The notes under the pieces: model-generated
Seen by the model: the letters and a program-made list of their open reading frames with translations, nothing else
Database searches by the model: none
What the model was told of the DNA's origin: nothing
Part shown: in pieces, positions 12,299 through 27,900 of the stretch
Layout of the letters: every line of letters begins with the position of its first letter
How positions within the stretch are numbered: position 1 is the stretch's first letter
Translations under genes and position numbers: made by a program
From: Daphnia carinata
Lineage: Eukaryota > Arthropoda > Branchiopoda > Diplostraca > Daphniidae
DNA length: 64,000 nucleotides
NCBI RefSeq assembly: GCF_022539665.2
Contig: NC_081331.1
Coordinates: forward strand, 1,460,501-1,524,500
Reading direction: 5' to 3'

Positions 12299-14441
12299 TC
12301 TTCATGTTTTCTAACCTGTTGCTCAATGTCCATGCATGCCCCGAATAGAGGCAGTCCTAGTCCGACTAAATCTCTGTACAGTATTTTAGGGGGCACGCAT
12401 GTCTGGCGCATGTTGGTTTTATGACGGTGATATCTATTGGTGTTTCCCCTTTTTTTTTTCTTTCTAGAAAAATCAAATAAAAACCTCGAGGGGTACGGCT
12501 GGAAATCGGGGCGGAGTACGCAGCCGAAGTGAAAGTATCTTTTTTTTCTCTCTCGTTGTTTGTAGACACGGCCAAGGTGTTGGTGTCAAGGCTCAAGGTA
12601 AGTTTTTCTTTCTTTGGCCACCTACTCGCTAAACCGCCGAATCATCAACAAATTTTTTTTGTAATATATACAAACTGGTTATATATGAAAATCATTTTTC
12701 CTCAGCCGTTATTAAGCTACGAGGCGTGAATCAAAACAGCCGCGGTCGACGCAGAAAACAATCATTCACTCAGTAAAAGTTCAGTCACGTCAGTGCCGGT
12801 CAGTGCGTTGCACGAACATCAAGCTGTAGAAGAATTACGTAATGCCAATCGATCTTTTTGATTCTATGACAGGACAACGAACCAACAGCAAAAAAGGCTT
12901 CTGTTTCTGTTTTTTTTTTTTTAAATGACCCAACAGCCCCAATTCCCTAAATGTGTGGGAAAAAACGGTAAATAAATAATGCATGGCACATGTAATAGCC
13001 TATACTGTGGCCAAAATGGGCGGATGAGGCTTCTAAAAACGTGGCCCACGGGCAAGAATCTCTCTTTCAAAGTTTTCCTTTACGACGACGACAAAGCAAT
13101 CTGTGGTGGAGACTTGTTGCTGTGTTATTAAATTCTGTAAGTGTCGTCCGGTTACGAACGTTGCAGCAACTAGTCATGTCTCTGATTTGTCTTCGCGGCC
13201 TCATATTATTCGCAACAAAACTTTCAATGTGATTTATTACGTCGTCGGGGAATAAGGGGAGAGAAAGTTTGCACCTCGGGAAGAGGATTTCTAAACGAAT
13301 TCTAATGTAACTCTTCGTCAGCAAGTTTCCGTAGTAAACGTCTAGGTGTAAAACATTCTCCCGCATACCCAAAAATGACGCACTAAAGCCCTGAGATGAC
13401 ATCATAGGAAAACACTTCACGATAGGTACGGTGAAAGTCAACGTTAAGATTTTCTTTGATAGCAGTGAAAGGTAATACATACAGGATGTTCTACTAAATT
13501 CAGCTGCTTATGGCTTATTCGGGATTTCCCTGTTATTACCCCCTCCCCCCCCCCCCAAAAAAAAGGTCGATGCCTGTCACAAAAGAGGCCTGTTATACGT
13601 TATATAATCCTGCTTTATTTCGGTTGAAGTTGCTAGGAGGGTTTCCAAATATTTGAGTGTTAGCGACCCCTCCTTCAAAAAGTTCAACGACTCTACCTGA
13701 ACAGCTATCGGTCTCGATAAGAAAGTCACACAAGCCTATTATTGACCCGAATCCTCGTTTGACGATAACAAGCTTTCTTTCTTACTTTGACAAGTACTCC
13801 GTGAATAGGTCCTACTTTCCGAAATCCATTAACAAACAGCTGCAAGTCTTGAAGTGAACCCGTGTTTGACCAACAAAGTGAACCGTAGGCAAGATTGGAT
13901 AGTAGGTCTAATATTTGAAAAGCTCGAAGTCGTCGTCAACATTCTAGAGACAAACTAGACAAACTGAACTGAAGTTTTCTACAGTTCTAAAGCGCTATGG
14001 AAGTGCGCGTGCGCCAACAGCTCTGGTGCATTGCTAGCCAAAACTTCCCACACCTTAATTCAATCAATCAAGGGTTGACTAAATATTTTCTATGCTTATT
14101 ATTGCATCCAGTATGTTTGTCTACTCTGGTTATTAATACCAACACAATATCAATAGAAAAATAAACAAACAGTACGCCAGGCAAAACTTGATTGATAAGA
14201 ACGTAATCATTTATTATTTAAAAAAGGTTTGGCATCGCTCTATTCAGCACTTTTTGAGAATTAACCATAACGATTGTAAGAGAGACAGTGATGAAAGCGA
14301 CATTCCCCAACATTTTACCCCATAGCTCCATAACAAAATAATCTCCCAAATGAAAATCAAATAAAAGATAAGGCTGCACAATAGAACGTTGAAACGTCCA
14401 TCATAACTTCGCGAAGTAATAAATTTTATTGGTCAAATGGT
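12299..14441. other. Intergenic region between FAR-B and IRE1
   Basis: No gene supported. It includes a C-run at about 13541-13556, an isolated exon-like island on the plus strand (12566..12597), and open frames of 60-140 codons with no recognisable similarity. Confidence 0.5.
14425..14430 (-). terminator. IRE1 poly(A) signal
   Basis: AATAAA on the minus strand, about 12 bases after the IRE1 stop codon. The extremely short distance means cleavage would leave a 3' UTR of only 30-40 bases. Confidence 0.6.
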
Positions 14442-18294
<3,853 letters not shown>

Positions 18295-21200
18295 ATCTTT
18301 GTTGTGTATTCGGACATGGATCACTACACCCGATCACGAATCTGTTTACCAATCTTGATTGCCAGGACCAATAAACTTGCGCAAAATGGCTACACGCTAC
18401 AGTAACAGAGAGCGACAACTTAACTATTAATGTGCTTCTACGTGTTGTCAGTCATGTCGTCATTTAATTGGGTAATGTTTTGGGTCTAAGCCATCTAGCG
18501 GTCAATAATTCCTCTAAAAGAAAAGAAAATTGTGTCGATATTCCCGTGAATGTGGCGCTTTCTATGGGGAAAAGTTTCGAAAAAAAGTTAGTCGAAATCC
18601 GGTTGGCCATTGGCACAAAGGTATAGAGTTTTCATAGAATTCCTATCGAAACACTATATTGGGAAATGAACCATAGAGCCGAAACCGTGAGCGTATGGTT
18701 CTGGATTCGCTTCCGCCGTGGCATATTCCATTCTCCAGACATACGCCAAATGTCAATCGAACTGCCGTTACAAGCGCTAGTGCGCTAGTGCGACAAACGA
18801 TGCGACTAAAGACTTGGAGAAAAACTTCAGCTTTTATGTTTTCTCTAGAGATTTTGTATCCTAAGAAGGAATACCTGGTGGTTTAACATAACCTGACCAT
18901 CGTGGGTCCTTGAGACTTTTTTTTTCACAAAAAAAGAAGTTCCACGAAGGTCAATAAACGGTAGATCAACCCTTAGATTAACCATGAGCCTTAGGCTGAC
19001 CAGATTTTCAGTTAAAATTTTCACCTCATCTAGAAAGACGGCCCAACATCATATCGTTTTCACAGGAACATACATAGACATCACGTGAGTCTAGGAATCG
19101 GAAGGCTTGAAGGCCACAAAGTGTCGCCGTGGAATCCGCACCAAAGTTGCAACCGTCCAATTGTTTAACGTCGTTCTCATGATTTAGTACTTCTGTGGGT
19201 TCTATGAGCTCATAGCTCTAGCGAAACACAGTTAAAGAGCTTGTGCATCAAGCGTTAAGAAATCAGATCCTTAAACTGGGATGGAAATTGCACGTTTTAG
19301 CTTGCGCATTTTATTTCTATGCAAATGCCAAATACAAGCCATAGAAAAGGGCTGTCGTTCGTCCCCAACCTCCAATATCTTTTACCTGTGTAGTTGTATA
19401 TCTTTTTTTCCTTTCTTTCCCTTTTCTTCTGTTTTGACGGTGGTGCATAAGAAAATGGTCACTCTTCCCTCGCATATGACACCGCAGGGTTCGTATTGCT
19501 TATTCCAGCATTTTTCCAAGTTACATTAGAAGTGAAATTTTACCATTGTGGTTCGTCCATAATGCCCTTTTTCTGGTTATATCTAGTTGCTCTGATGCGG
19601 TAACGGAAACTTCTACTAACAACTAATAAAAATACACATGTGTACTATACAGTATATATATAACAGAAGGCGTGTAATCCTAGTAGGGTGTTACGTGCCC
19701 TTCAAACTTCGTCTAGAAAACGTCTTGGAACTTAATTGGCTAGGATAGAATTGGTTGAATGCCGACGGCTACCTGACACCGCCCCCCTCGTCGTCTCCAC
19801 CGATTCCTTCGCTGTGCTCGACTTTTTCAATTCAGTGCAATTCATTCAGCGGTACGGCTGTTATCTCTCTGTTCCTACACGACTACAATGTGTTCGTGAT
19901 CTACCGTTGTGTCTACAATACATTCGGTGCTGGAAAAAGGAAAGGATTATTTTTATACGCAGGTAGATTTCTAAACTTTTCTGTGCTTCATCGCGTGCGT
20001 GGTATCAAAGTTTTGTATTTGCCGCTTGACAGGACAACCAACGGTTTGTTTCCGCCATGTAGTCGTTCGATAAAGGAATATTTCCCTTTGCCTTTTCTTT
20101 TACACGTTTTTTGCACTAAATTTCTGTTGAGATTTAATGGTTTCGTACCTTATTGTGGAAATTGCAGGCGTTTTATTGATAACTTCTTTTTGAGGAAAAA
20201 TTTTGGTTAGTAGCCGAAAAAATGGATGGCTTACAAATCAATAGTTTTCTAGTATTTATTTTTAGAAAAGCCATGGAAAGCCAGTTGGTTAGGCGAAACT
20301 AAATATAGTTAAGGTCATAACGTTGAGAAGAAAGCGATCATTCAACTGTGAGAAGGCGTAAACACGGGCCCGAACAGTTTTGCGTAGAACAGGTACTTCG
20401 GGATCAAGTACGGAGAAAGCAAAAATTTGTGGAAATTTCAATGGGCGTAGCATTTACGGAAAAGAGCCATTGTGTTCAGTGCAAGTCACGGCGATGTTTT
20501 TGTAATCATTTTGAATCACTAAAACGTTGAAAAGCATTGAGTGTAACGTCGCAGTTCTGGCGTCATCTTGCATGATTACGTTCGTGTAAGGAAGGGTAAC
20601 TCCCTTTAAAACCCCGTAAAGCGCCTTACCGGCAAGACCACATCCGTATATTCCAGGCATGTTGTACCTGGGGGAAAAAAGTCCCCTATTCTTTCACAAT
20701 ATTACCTAAAAAAAATTTATGAAAGGGCGTTTTTTCCCACTCCAATCATTTTAGTGTATGTTACCAGCTTATGAAATGTTGGAAATACAAATACCATACC
20801 TGCCTCTTAGAAAACCAGGATACAACTGGTGCGTTACATTTAGAAGACAGGGATTTTCCGGCTTTAGTTCACAGTTATCTCCAATAAAGTTTGGCAAGAA
20901 GTACCAAAAAAAGGTGGAACATCAAACACATATGTATGCATACCGAATTCAATTGAAAGTAAACTGCTTTCATCCCGTCTCTGACTTTACCACTACCATT
21001 TTGTAAACGAATTTTACACGTAGTCTTTCAGATGCATACTAACGATTCCACGCACGTCCAGAACCTCGTGAATTTAACGTGCGCCCTTTGACGCACGTTT
21101 TACGTCCGAATACGTAATTGAGCGGTGAAGTGTGTGCTTATCGTTGATACGTGCACAGCTGGCCGTTTTCGTAGATGGTTTATATTGTTTTTATTCTCTA

Positions 21201-21301
21201 GGTTTTACCAGATTCTAGTTGCAGTACCTTTTTGCCCTTTGGAGGTACGCAACGTACGTGCGCGAATATCCAAGTGTTCCAGCCAAAACAAAAACATTGG
21301 A
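18295..21301. other. Divergent intergenic region between IRE1 and FAR-C
   Basis: About 3 kb between two genes transcribed away from each other, so it should hold both promoters. I could not place start sites. A TATA-rich run is at about 19652-19662. Open frames near 19736-20210 overlap in two frames and look like chance. No repeats or RNA genes stand out. Confidence 0.5.
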
Positions 21302-23494
21302 ATGGCCGAATCTAACATCGTCAAGTTTTACGAAGATCGCTCAATTTTTATCACGGGTGCAACAGGGTTTATGGGAAAAGTTCTTGTGGAAAAACTACTT
21401 CGATCATGTCCAGGTATCAACCGACTCTATATTTTGATGAGGCCATCCAAGGGCAAAGAAGTTACCGTTCGCCTAAAGGAGCTCATAAGCAACCAGGTAA
21501 CGAAAACGATCTATCTAACTTTTCTTTATCTGTTAACGAATTGTCGTTTATAAAGAAGGATTCTACATTTTTGCTTTCATTGTGATGTAGTCCCGTAGGC
21601 GGTTAAATGAAAACGTTAATTTCATTACGATTTCCGTAAATAAGTTACGCAAGCTTACTTGCATTCGTAGTCTTGATGAAGCTAACAAACAGAAGTTTTA
21701 AACACAGTAATAACACATTTTAATTTGTAGGTGTTTGATTCACTTCGAAGAGAGCAATCCAATATGCTCGAAAAAATCGTGGCCGTAACAGGAGACGTGA
21801 CTCGAGAAGGCTTTGGATTATCGCCATCTGATTTGAATTTGCTCATTGAAAATGTTTCCATAGTCTTTAATTTGGCCGCAACAGTAAGGTTTGACGAAGA
21901 GCTCAAGGATGCCCTTCAAATGAACGTCAAAGGCCCCAGGTACCTTCTCAATATTTGCCGCAAGATGAAACACCTAGAGGTACATAATCTACAACACCTG
22001 ACTGCCTTATTATTTCCATATCAAATGGTCATTCTGTGGCTTGATTCACAATTTTCTAAAACCGTCATACTTGATGATTGCCCCCTAGGCTTTTGTCCAC
22101 GTCTCGACGGCCTTCAGCGTCGTCGACCGACCAGAAATTGACGAAGTAATTTATCCATCTACGATGGATCCCGTCAAATTAGCCGAATTCATCGACGAGG
22201 CCGATGCTTCACTTCTTAATGGCATTACCAAAGAGTACGTATGACACCTCAGGTTAAAATTTTTCTCACATGCAAGAGATTACGATAAAATTTATCAAAC
22301 AGACTTGTTGGCCCATATCCAAACACCTATACCTACACCAAAAAGTTAGCCGAACAAATTTTGGAAAAAGAATGTGGTACCGTTCCACTGGCAATAGTTC
22401 GACCGTCCATCGTCACTGCAGCTCTTAGAGAGCCGTTTCCTGGTTGGATAGATAACTTAAATGGTCCAACAGGATTGATTGCTGGTGGAGGAAAGGGATT
22501 TATTCGAGTATTTAAAGCTGAGAGCCCTGACCTTATAACTGACCTCATTCCCGTCGATTTGTCAATCAACCTTATGATTGCAGTAGCATGGCATACAGCC
22601 ACGCATCGGTAAGAATCCGAGAGTTTAGTGTTAAGAAGGTTCGACACAATTTGACTGAACTCTTTACCTTGTATCTAAAAGACCAGCGAATTCATCAGTC
22701 TACTTTAGTTCAACCAGTTACGACAATCCTATTACTTTTGGCCAGTTTGAGACCTTTACTACGTTCGCCTGGAGAAAATATCCAACTAAAGATATGCTCT
22801 GGTATCCGGTACGTCTAATTATGTTTCGTGTACTTGTACTACGTGAATTCTTCTAAATCTTTGACATCTAGACATCGGAGATCACAAATAAGAACTGGTA
22901 TTATCAGCTCAATGTTCTGCTCTATCATATTATGCCTGCCGTTTTAGTTGACTGTTATGCCAGATTTATGGGCCAGCGTGCAAACAGGGTAAGCAACGCA
23001 CAATTCCTTAGACATGTTTCTTAAAATGAGCTTTACTTTCTTTAAATAGGTTCGCTTGTACAAAAAAGCTTTTCGCGCACTATCCGCCTTCGATTTTTTC
23101 TTTAGTAAACAGTGGAAATTCATAAGTAAGAACTCGGATGGAATTTGGTCAACATTGTCGGCGAAAGATCGCAAAATATTTTATTTTAATGTTCGTGAAA
23201 TTAACTGGCTTGCGTACTTCGAAACCTACATTTTGGGAACTCGTCGATTTATTCTCAAAGATGACATCAGTACTCTACCAGAAGCAAAGAAAAATGTGAC
23301 AAAGTATATTTACGAGTTCAATTTTTTAAGCGTTTGATGTGAATCTTAATTCTGAATATACTTTTAGGTTGTATTTACTACGGAACTGCGTACATATGGT
23401 CTTTTTTGCAGCTTCTATCCTGGGTTTTTCAGCTGTTTTCAATTTTTTCAAGTTCCTTCTGCGCGGGCGAACCATTGCAATAAGTGATTTGTAA
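21302..23494 (+). CDS. Fatty acyl-CoA reductase (FAR-C)
   Basis: The only plus-strand FAR copy here. Eight exons: 21302..21496, 21731..21979, 22089..22234, 22303..22608, 22682..22808, 22872..22988, 23050..23303, 23368..23494; 1521 bases, 506 residues, in frame throughout. GATGFMG at 19-25, YTYTK at 206-210, the C-terminal domain with ARRF-like RRFILKDD, then a hydrophobic tail and a short basic end. Its architecture differs from the other copies: the intron after NGPTG is missing, so exon 4 is one 306-base block, and there is an extra 63-bp intron (22809..22871) after MLWYP. The motif usually read as N-S-A-A-T is N-L-A-A-T here, removing a small polar residue near the cofactor side. No break was found, so it is probably functional. 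Confidence 0.93.
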
Positions 23495-23511
23495 TACTGA
23501 ATTCGTATACC

Positions 23512-23517
23512 AATAAA
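23512..23517 (+). terminator. FAR-C poly(A) signal
   Basis: AATAAA 18 bases past the FAR-C stop; a second AATAAA-like sequence follows near 23570. Confidence 0.6.
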
Positions 23518-23640
23518 CAGCTAAGTGCTAATAACATCCGCATTGTAAATGTTGCCTCGCACCAGTTTTGAAATAAATTTAACTTAACGAAGAAAGCCTA
23601 TTTTGCATATTTTGCGGTTCGACTTGCTAAATTAAAGCAA

Positions 23641-23703
23641 TAAAATAAGCTAGCGCCATTTATTCCTCCGGCCCCGGACGAGCGCAAATTTACTATTAGG
23701 TTG
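23641..23703. repeat. Left copy of imperfect ~60-bp direct repeat
   Basis: Shares a diverged match with 24801-24857, both starting TAAAATA and containing GCCCCGGACG or GCCTCGGACG followed by a CAAA-TTACTA block. It flanks the island with the tRNA-like heads. Confidence 0.5.
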
Positions 23704-23716
23704 CTAAACGCAAAAA

Positions 23717-23822
23717 ATAATATATATATAATAATAAGTCAAATAAAATACCATAATAATAAAAAAATAATAAATAAGAATTAATAAAATAATAATGTAC
23801 ATTTAAATAAATATTTAAATAT
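23717..23822. repeat. AT-rich tail (ATAATA/TAAATA type)
   Basis: About 100 bases composed almost wholly of A and T in short tandem patterns. It lies just 3' (minus strand) of a tRNA-like head and may be its SINE tail. Confidence 0.6.
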
Positions 23823-23829
23823 ATCCAAC

Positions 23830-23890
23830 ACCATAGATTCGAACCCGTGAAATATACGTGATAGACGCGAACTATGCCACAGCGTCATGC
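23830..23890 (-). mobile_element. tRNA-derived SINE head (minus strand)
   Basis: On the minus strand an A-box-like TGGCATAGT (23879-23871) is followed by a near-perfect B box GGTTCGAATC (23845-23836), then an AT-rich tail. I cannot fold a full acceptor stem, so a functional tRNA gene is unlikely; a SINE head or tRNA pseudogene fits better. Confidence 0.5.
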
Positions 23891-23967
23891 TGTCATTACA
23901 CTTACTACTGCGTCATACTGTCATTACATAGTCTGAATGACACCGGCAACAAAATTCGGTTGAGATG

Positions 23968-24040
23968 TGCGGTCCTGGCACAGTGGTTATCACCCACGCT
24001 TTGTATTCTGTAGTCCCGGGTTCAAGTCCCGCAACCGACA
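23968..24040 (+). mobile_element. tRNA-derived SINE head (plus strand)
   Basis: A-box TGGCACAGTGG at 23976-23986 and B box GGTTCAAGTCC at 24019-24029, 43 bases apart as in tRNA genes. The stretch AGTGGTTATCAC resembles a Val- or Glu-type D arm. The T stem is nearly complete, but the seven bases that should close the acceptor stem do not pair, so this is not a good tRNA gene. It is followed by a pyrimidine-rich then purine-rich tail to about 24260. Probably a SINE or tRNA pseudogene. Confidence 0.5.
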
Positions 24041-24800
24041 ACTTCCAAGCCCTCCCTTCCCTCCATGCCCGCCTCCCACCACCCTCCCTCCCACCCTCCA
24101 CCTCATCATTCAAGATTCATCTCAACGGATTCGCAAGATTCTTCACCTCATCGGATTACGCAAGATTCTACATCTTCATCGCTTCGGACATCATCTACAC
24201 ACAAATGACAACGCTAGAAAAGCATTCAAGAAAGAAGAGAGAAGAAAGAAGAGCCATGCCTACTATAAAGGGGCTAAATGGCACCACACTTAAAAAACAC
24301 ACACATACACTTACACGACACATATACAGACGTTTCACATCGATCTGTAGTACCGTTCACTACACGTTAAAGATCGACCCACAAACGGAAGGTAGAGAAG
24401 AGGTGATCGTAGTGAGTAGGTTGTTCGTAAGTTCTCCCCATGGCCTGAAAGACGGTTCATGGATGCAGGCAGCTAATCATCGAGCTATGTGACCCTCTTC
24501 GATACCCGTAAGTTTTTGTTCCTTACTGTGCCTAAAGTACTTGCGATTAGATTAGTAGTTGCGACTAAGCAGGTTAGTATTACCTACGGAGGGCCTTCTC
24601 TTCTTTTCTTCTTCTTGACGGGCAGAGGGGCTTACGTACATGTTGGGGGTTTGGGCTGGAAGGAGGTAATTTAAGGACCAACGACAACAATAGGGTATTG
24701 ACAGTGAGCAGTGGTCAAAGAAAGGACACTCTTGGTTTGCAAAAACATTTGAAAGTAGACGGGCAAAATAAGGCGTATCGATTTATTTACAAGAAAGTGT
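24041..24800. other. Downstream part of the repeat island
   Basis: Starts CT-rich (24045-24105), then GA-rich (24225-24260). Two overlapping open frames at 23965-24492 run through the tRNA-like head and so are not credible genes. Confidence 0.5.
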
Positions 24801-24857
24801 TAAAATACCCTAGTGCCACCTACCCTGGCCTCGGACGGGCCCAAAGTTACTAGTTGC
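24801..24857. repeat. Right copy of imperfect ~60-bp direct repeat
   Basis: Partner of 23641-23703, lying within about 170 bases of the GTF3C1 start codon, so it may include part of that gene's promoter. Confidence 0.5.
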
Positions 24858-24967
24858 ATTGGTAACTTTCACAAAATCCATTTTGTAGAGTTGTCATCGT
24901 TGTTTTTGTGCTGTCTAGTTGCAGACGAAGCAACTGTTGATCAGTATTTTGGTTTTACGTTTTGGAG

Positions 24968-27900
24968 ATGGAATTTCCAGAGAACATTCCGGGATGCATA
25001 TTAGACGAAATTGCTCTAGAAGGACTCGAAGGGCTGACTATTTCCAGTTTGTATTAATTCAAGATAGCCTATTTCGGAAATGACAATTTCTTTTAACAAT
25101 TTCTTGCAGCACTTTGGGTCCGATTAATTAAGCGGAAGAACTTTCCCATTGCCTTAGATGATCAATCTAAACGCTTCATCTGGAAAATCATTTGTAAAAA
25201 TGATGCTGTTGAAATGTTCAAATTGGTAGTGCCCAGGCCTTTATTGATAGACTACAATCGATATGACAATCTAGATCCAGAACTTGAAATCATTTGTGAA
25301 CCTGTAAGAAAATTGGCTTAAAGTATGTAAAATTTTCCCTCATGTCTTATTTAATGATTGTAGGAAAGTCTTCCTGAAGACATTTATCCTGTTGCTGCTG
25401 TTGAGGATAAAATAAATGGAATACGAGGATCGTGTGCCACCTACAACACACGGGAAAATATCACTTCAGAAGCAAAAGCCCTTACTTTGGAAGAATCCAT
25501 TTCAAGGTACAGTCAGCATTGAGTTCATGATTGACTCATTTTCACAATTTTTTCCTTTATAGATATGGTGAACAGCTTGTTTTAGTGGCTTGCCAAGCAG
25601 CCAGAAATGTTGCATTGGCTGGAGTTCAAACTGGTGTTTTGGAAACTCTTGCAATTAACTCCTACATCATGTTAGAAAGAATTGGTAGGTCAAGGGAACA
25701 TGGGGATGTAACTCAGGGGAGATATGGTCTCAGCAGATTGAATATTCCACCAAAATCTGCCTTTTACTTCAGAAAAAGATTGTTAGCAGCTGGCTTACTT
25801 GTGAAACAGGTAGGTCAAAATGTTGTTTACCATTAAATTTTGTAATTTAAAATATCTTTCCTAGCCTATTTCAATGAGAGTTAGCAATCGAAATGTACTT
25901 GGAACACTTCTCCATTTATCACGATTCTACAGCCTAAGGCTGCCCAAATTACTTTATTTGATCAAGCGCCTTATACAGATTCTAAAGGTAATCGTTAAAA
26001 AAGTGCAATATGCGATTACAAAAGCTGATGACATGTGTATTGTATAGGATTCCCCCCACTATATGCTTGATTATCCAACGATAAGAGCCAAGCTGAATAC
26101 TTCTCTTCAGCTTAAAAAAATTCTTGCGGCGAATGAAATGCGACAATATGCAGTAGTGGAATCGGTAAATTATCTTCTCTAGTTAGCGATGAATTCATTA
26201 ACATCTTTATCGTTCATGTATTTCCAAGGTACGTTATCGAGATTATTTCCCAGACGCTACGATAAAGGGTATTAATTGTAATAGAATCAATAGCACACTG
26301 TAACACCAATATAATCACTCTTCAAAGATTGGAAAATGCGGAATTGTGACAATGAAAAACAAGTAAAAGTTGTACGGCTAAACGATCCAAACGTCGATCC
26401 TGAGGCTCTGTTTCAAGGTGATGAAGCTCCTCCAGATGACGGGTCTCTTTACAGCGAAGGTGAAGAAGAAAGTTCGTCTTCTGGGATTTTGTCGAATGCC
26501 GTCATCCAACGGCACCACCATTCGATTGTACAACAAGCCTATGGATTCGTTGAAGCAACCGGATCTGAAGGCTTGACACAAGGAGCTTTAGCTGAACAGC
26601 TAGGCCTAAGTCAACTTGATGCACGTTCAACTATCCGTGTACTCTCTCGTCTTTTGATGGTGCACTGTGTTGTAAAGGAAGTGAAGAAAAATCGTGTTTT
26701 TTTGTAAGATGTAGAAACCACCTGCCTTTTGTGGAGTTTCGTTTAATTTCTGTTTAATTTATAGGTATGTTTCGAAAAATCATTTTGGTGCCAATGCTAT
26801 CAGAGCCCAGTTCGAACAAGAGCAGCAAAAAATTAAAGGATTAATGCAAGTCGGCAATGAATCAGTTACCGATTCCAATCAAACGACAACTTCCAACCTA
26901 TCCTTAGCATTGTCTACAAATGTACAATTGGAGGTAAGACAAAATATTTTAAAAAGTAGAAGAATTCGAATGATTGCCGTAAATTTGTCATACGTAAGTC
27001 CTACTATATTTCGAAAATTTTTCTACTTTTTTATGCAGAAAGATGTGACTTTGCGGGAAGAAGAGGTCACGGAGGACGATGGATTATTTCGACCTAATGT
27101 CCCACGAGGAATTTTAGCTGAAGGCGAAACAATTTCCGATTTAACACATCGTAGCCTGAGAAGAGTTAATATTATTCTGGAAGCCATTCGCCAACATTTG
27201 GTGATTGAGGAGATTGGCGTTCTACTTAGAGTATGCAGTATTTTCAAAACTTTTTCATTGTTTTTAATAGAAATCTATATATTCGCTTACAGCTAGTTAC
27301 AGCTGAAGAGGCTAAGGAAGGTGTTGATGCTCGAATGGATAGACGATCTCTAAAACGATTGTTAGCCCGCTTATCAAATGAAGGACAGCTAAAGAATATG
27401 CGAATAGTGCTTCGGTATAATCAGTTTTTTCCTTAGTTGTTATTCCATCATTTTTAAATTTTTTTTACATGAAGGTGTGGTGATCGTGAGCGCGCTCTCA
27501 ATTTCATCTGTCAACCTGGTGTTGATCAGAACAACAGCGTTATTCGTTCAGCAATTGACCAAGCCAAGTTGAAACTTTTTTGTTTATCCAAACATAAATA
27601 TAGTCGTTCGGCATCTGCGAAACCTGAAAAATCCCAACCGAAGGCTGAAAAGCTGGAATTTAACGATACGTCAGTTCAGTTGGATCCATCTCTGTGTGAC
27701 AGTGTCAAACAGGTCAAAGAACAATTGCTTAAAGGCCAAGGCCAAGGAGCAAAAAGGTAGTAGATTGCAATGATCTCCCATATTCTTTTTATTTTTAATA
27801 TGTTTTATTTTAGTTTTCCTTTCAAAGTCATTCATAGCACCAACAGTGGACGAGTATACGGAACTGAACCTAAGTGCATACGTCTGAAAGAAATACACAC

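Noticed and set aside
13067-13480. Minus-strand open frame of 137 codons with an LFPDDVINHIESFV segment
   Set aside because: The segment faintly recalls an F-box, but the rest does not match and there is no exon chain or second copy. Not enough to call a gene.
19736-20210. Two overlapping open frames of 76 and 151 codons
   Set aside because: They overlap in different frames with equal quality, no homology and no plausible promoter, which is the pattern expected by chance.
23968-24040. A functional tRNA gene
   Set aside because: A and B boxes are good, but the acceptor stem does not pair. SINE head or pseudogene is the better call.
23965-24492. Plus-strand open frames of 108 and 175 codons
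   Set aside because: They start inside the tRNA-like head and run through CT- and GA-rich tails, so they are by-products of the repeat island.
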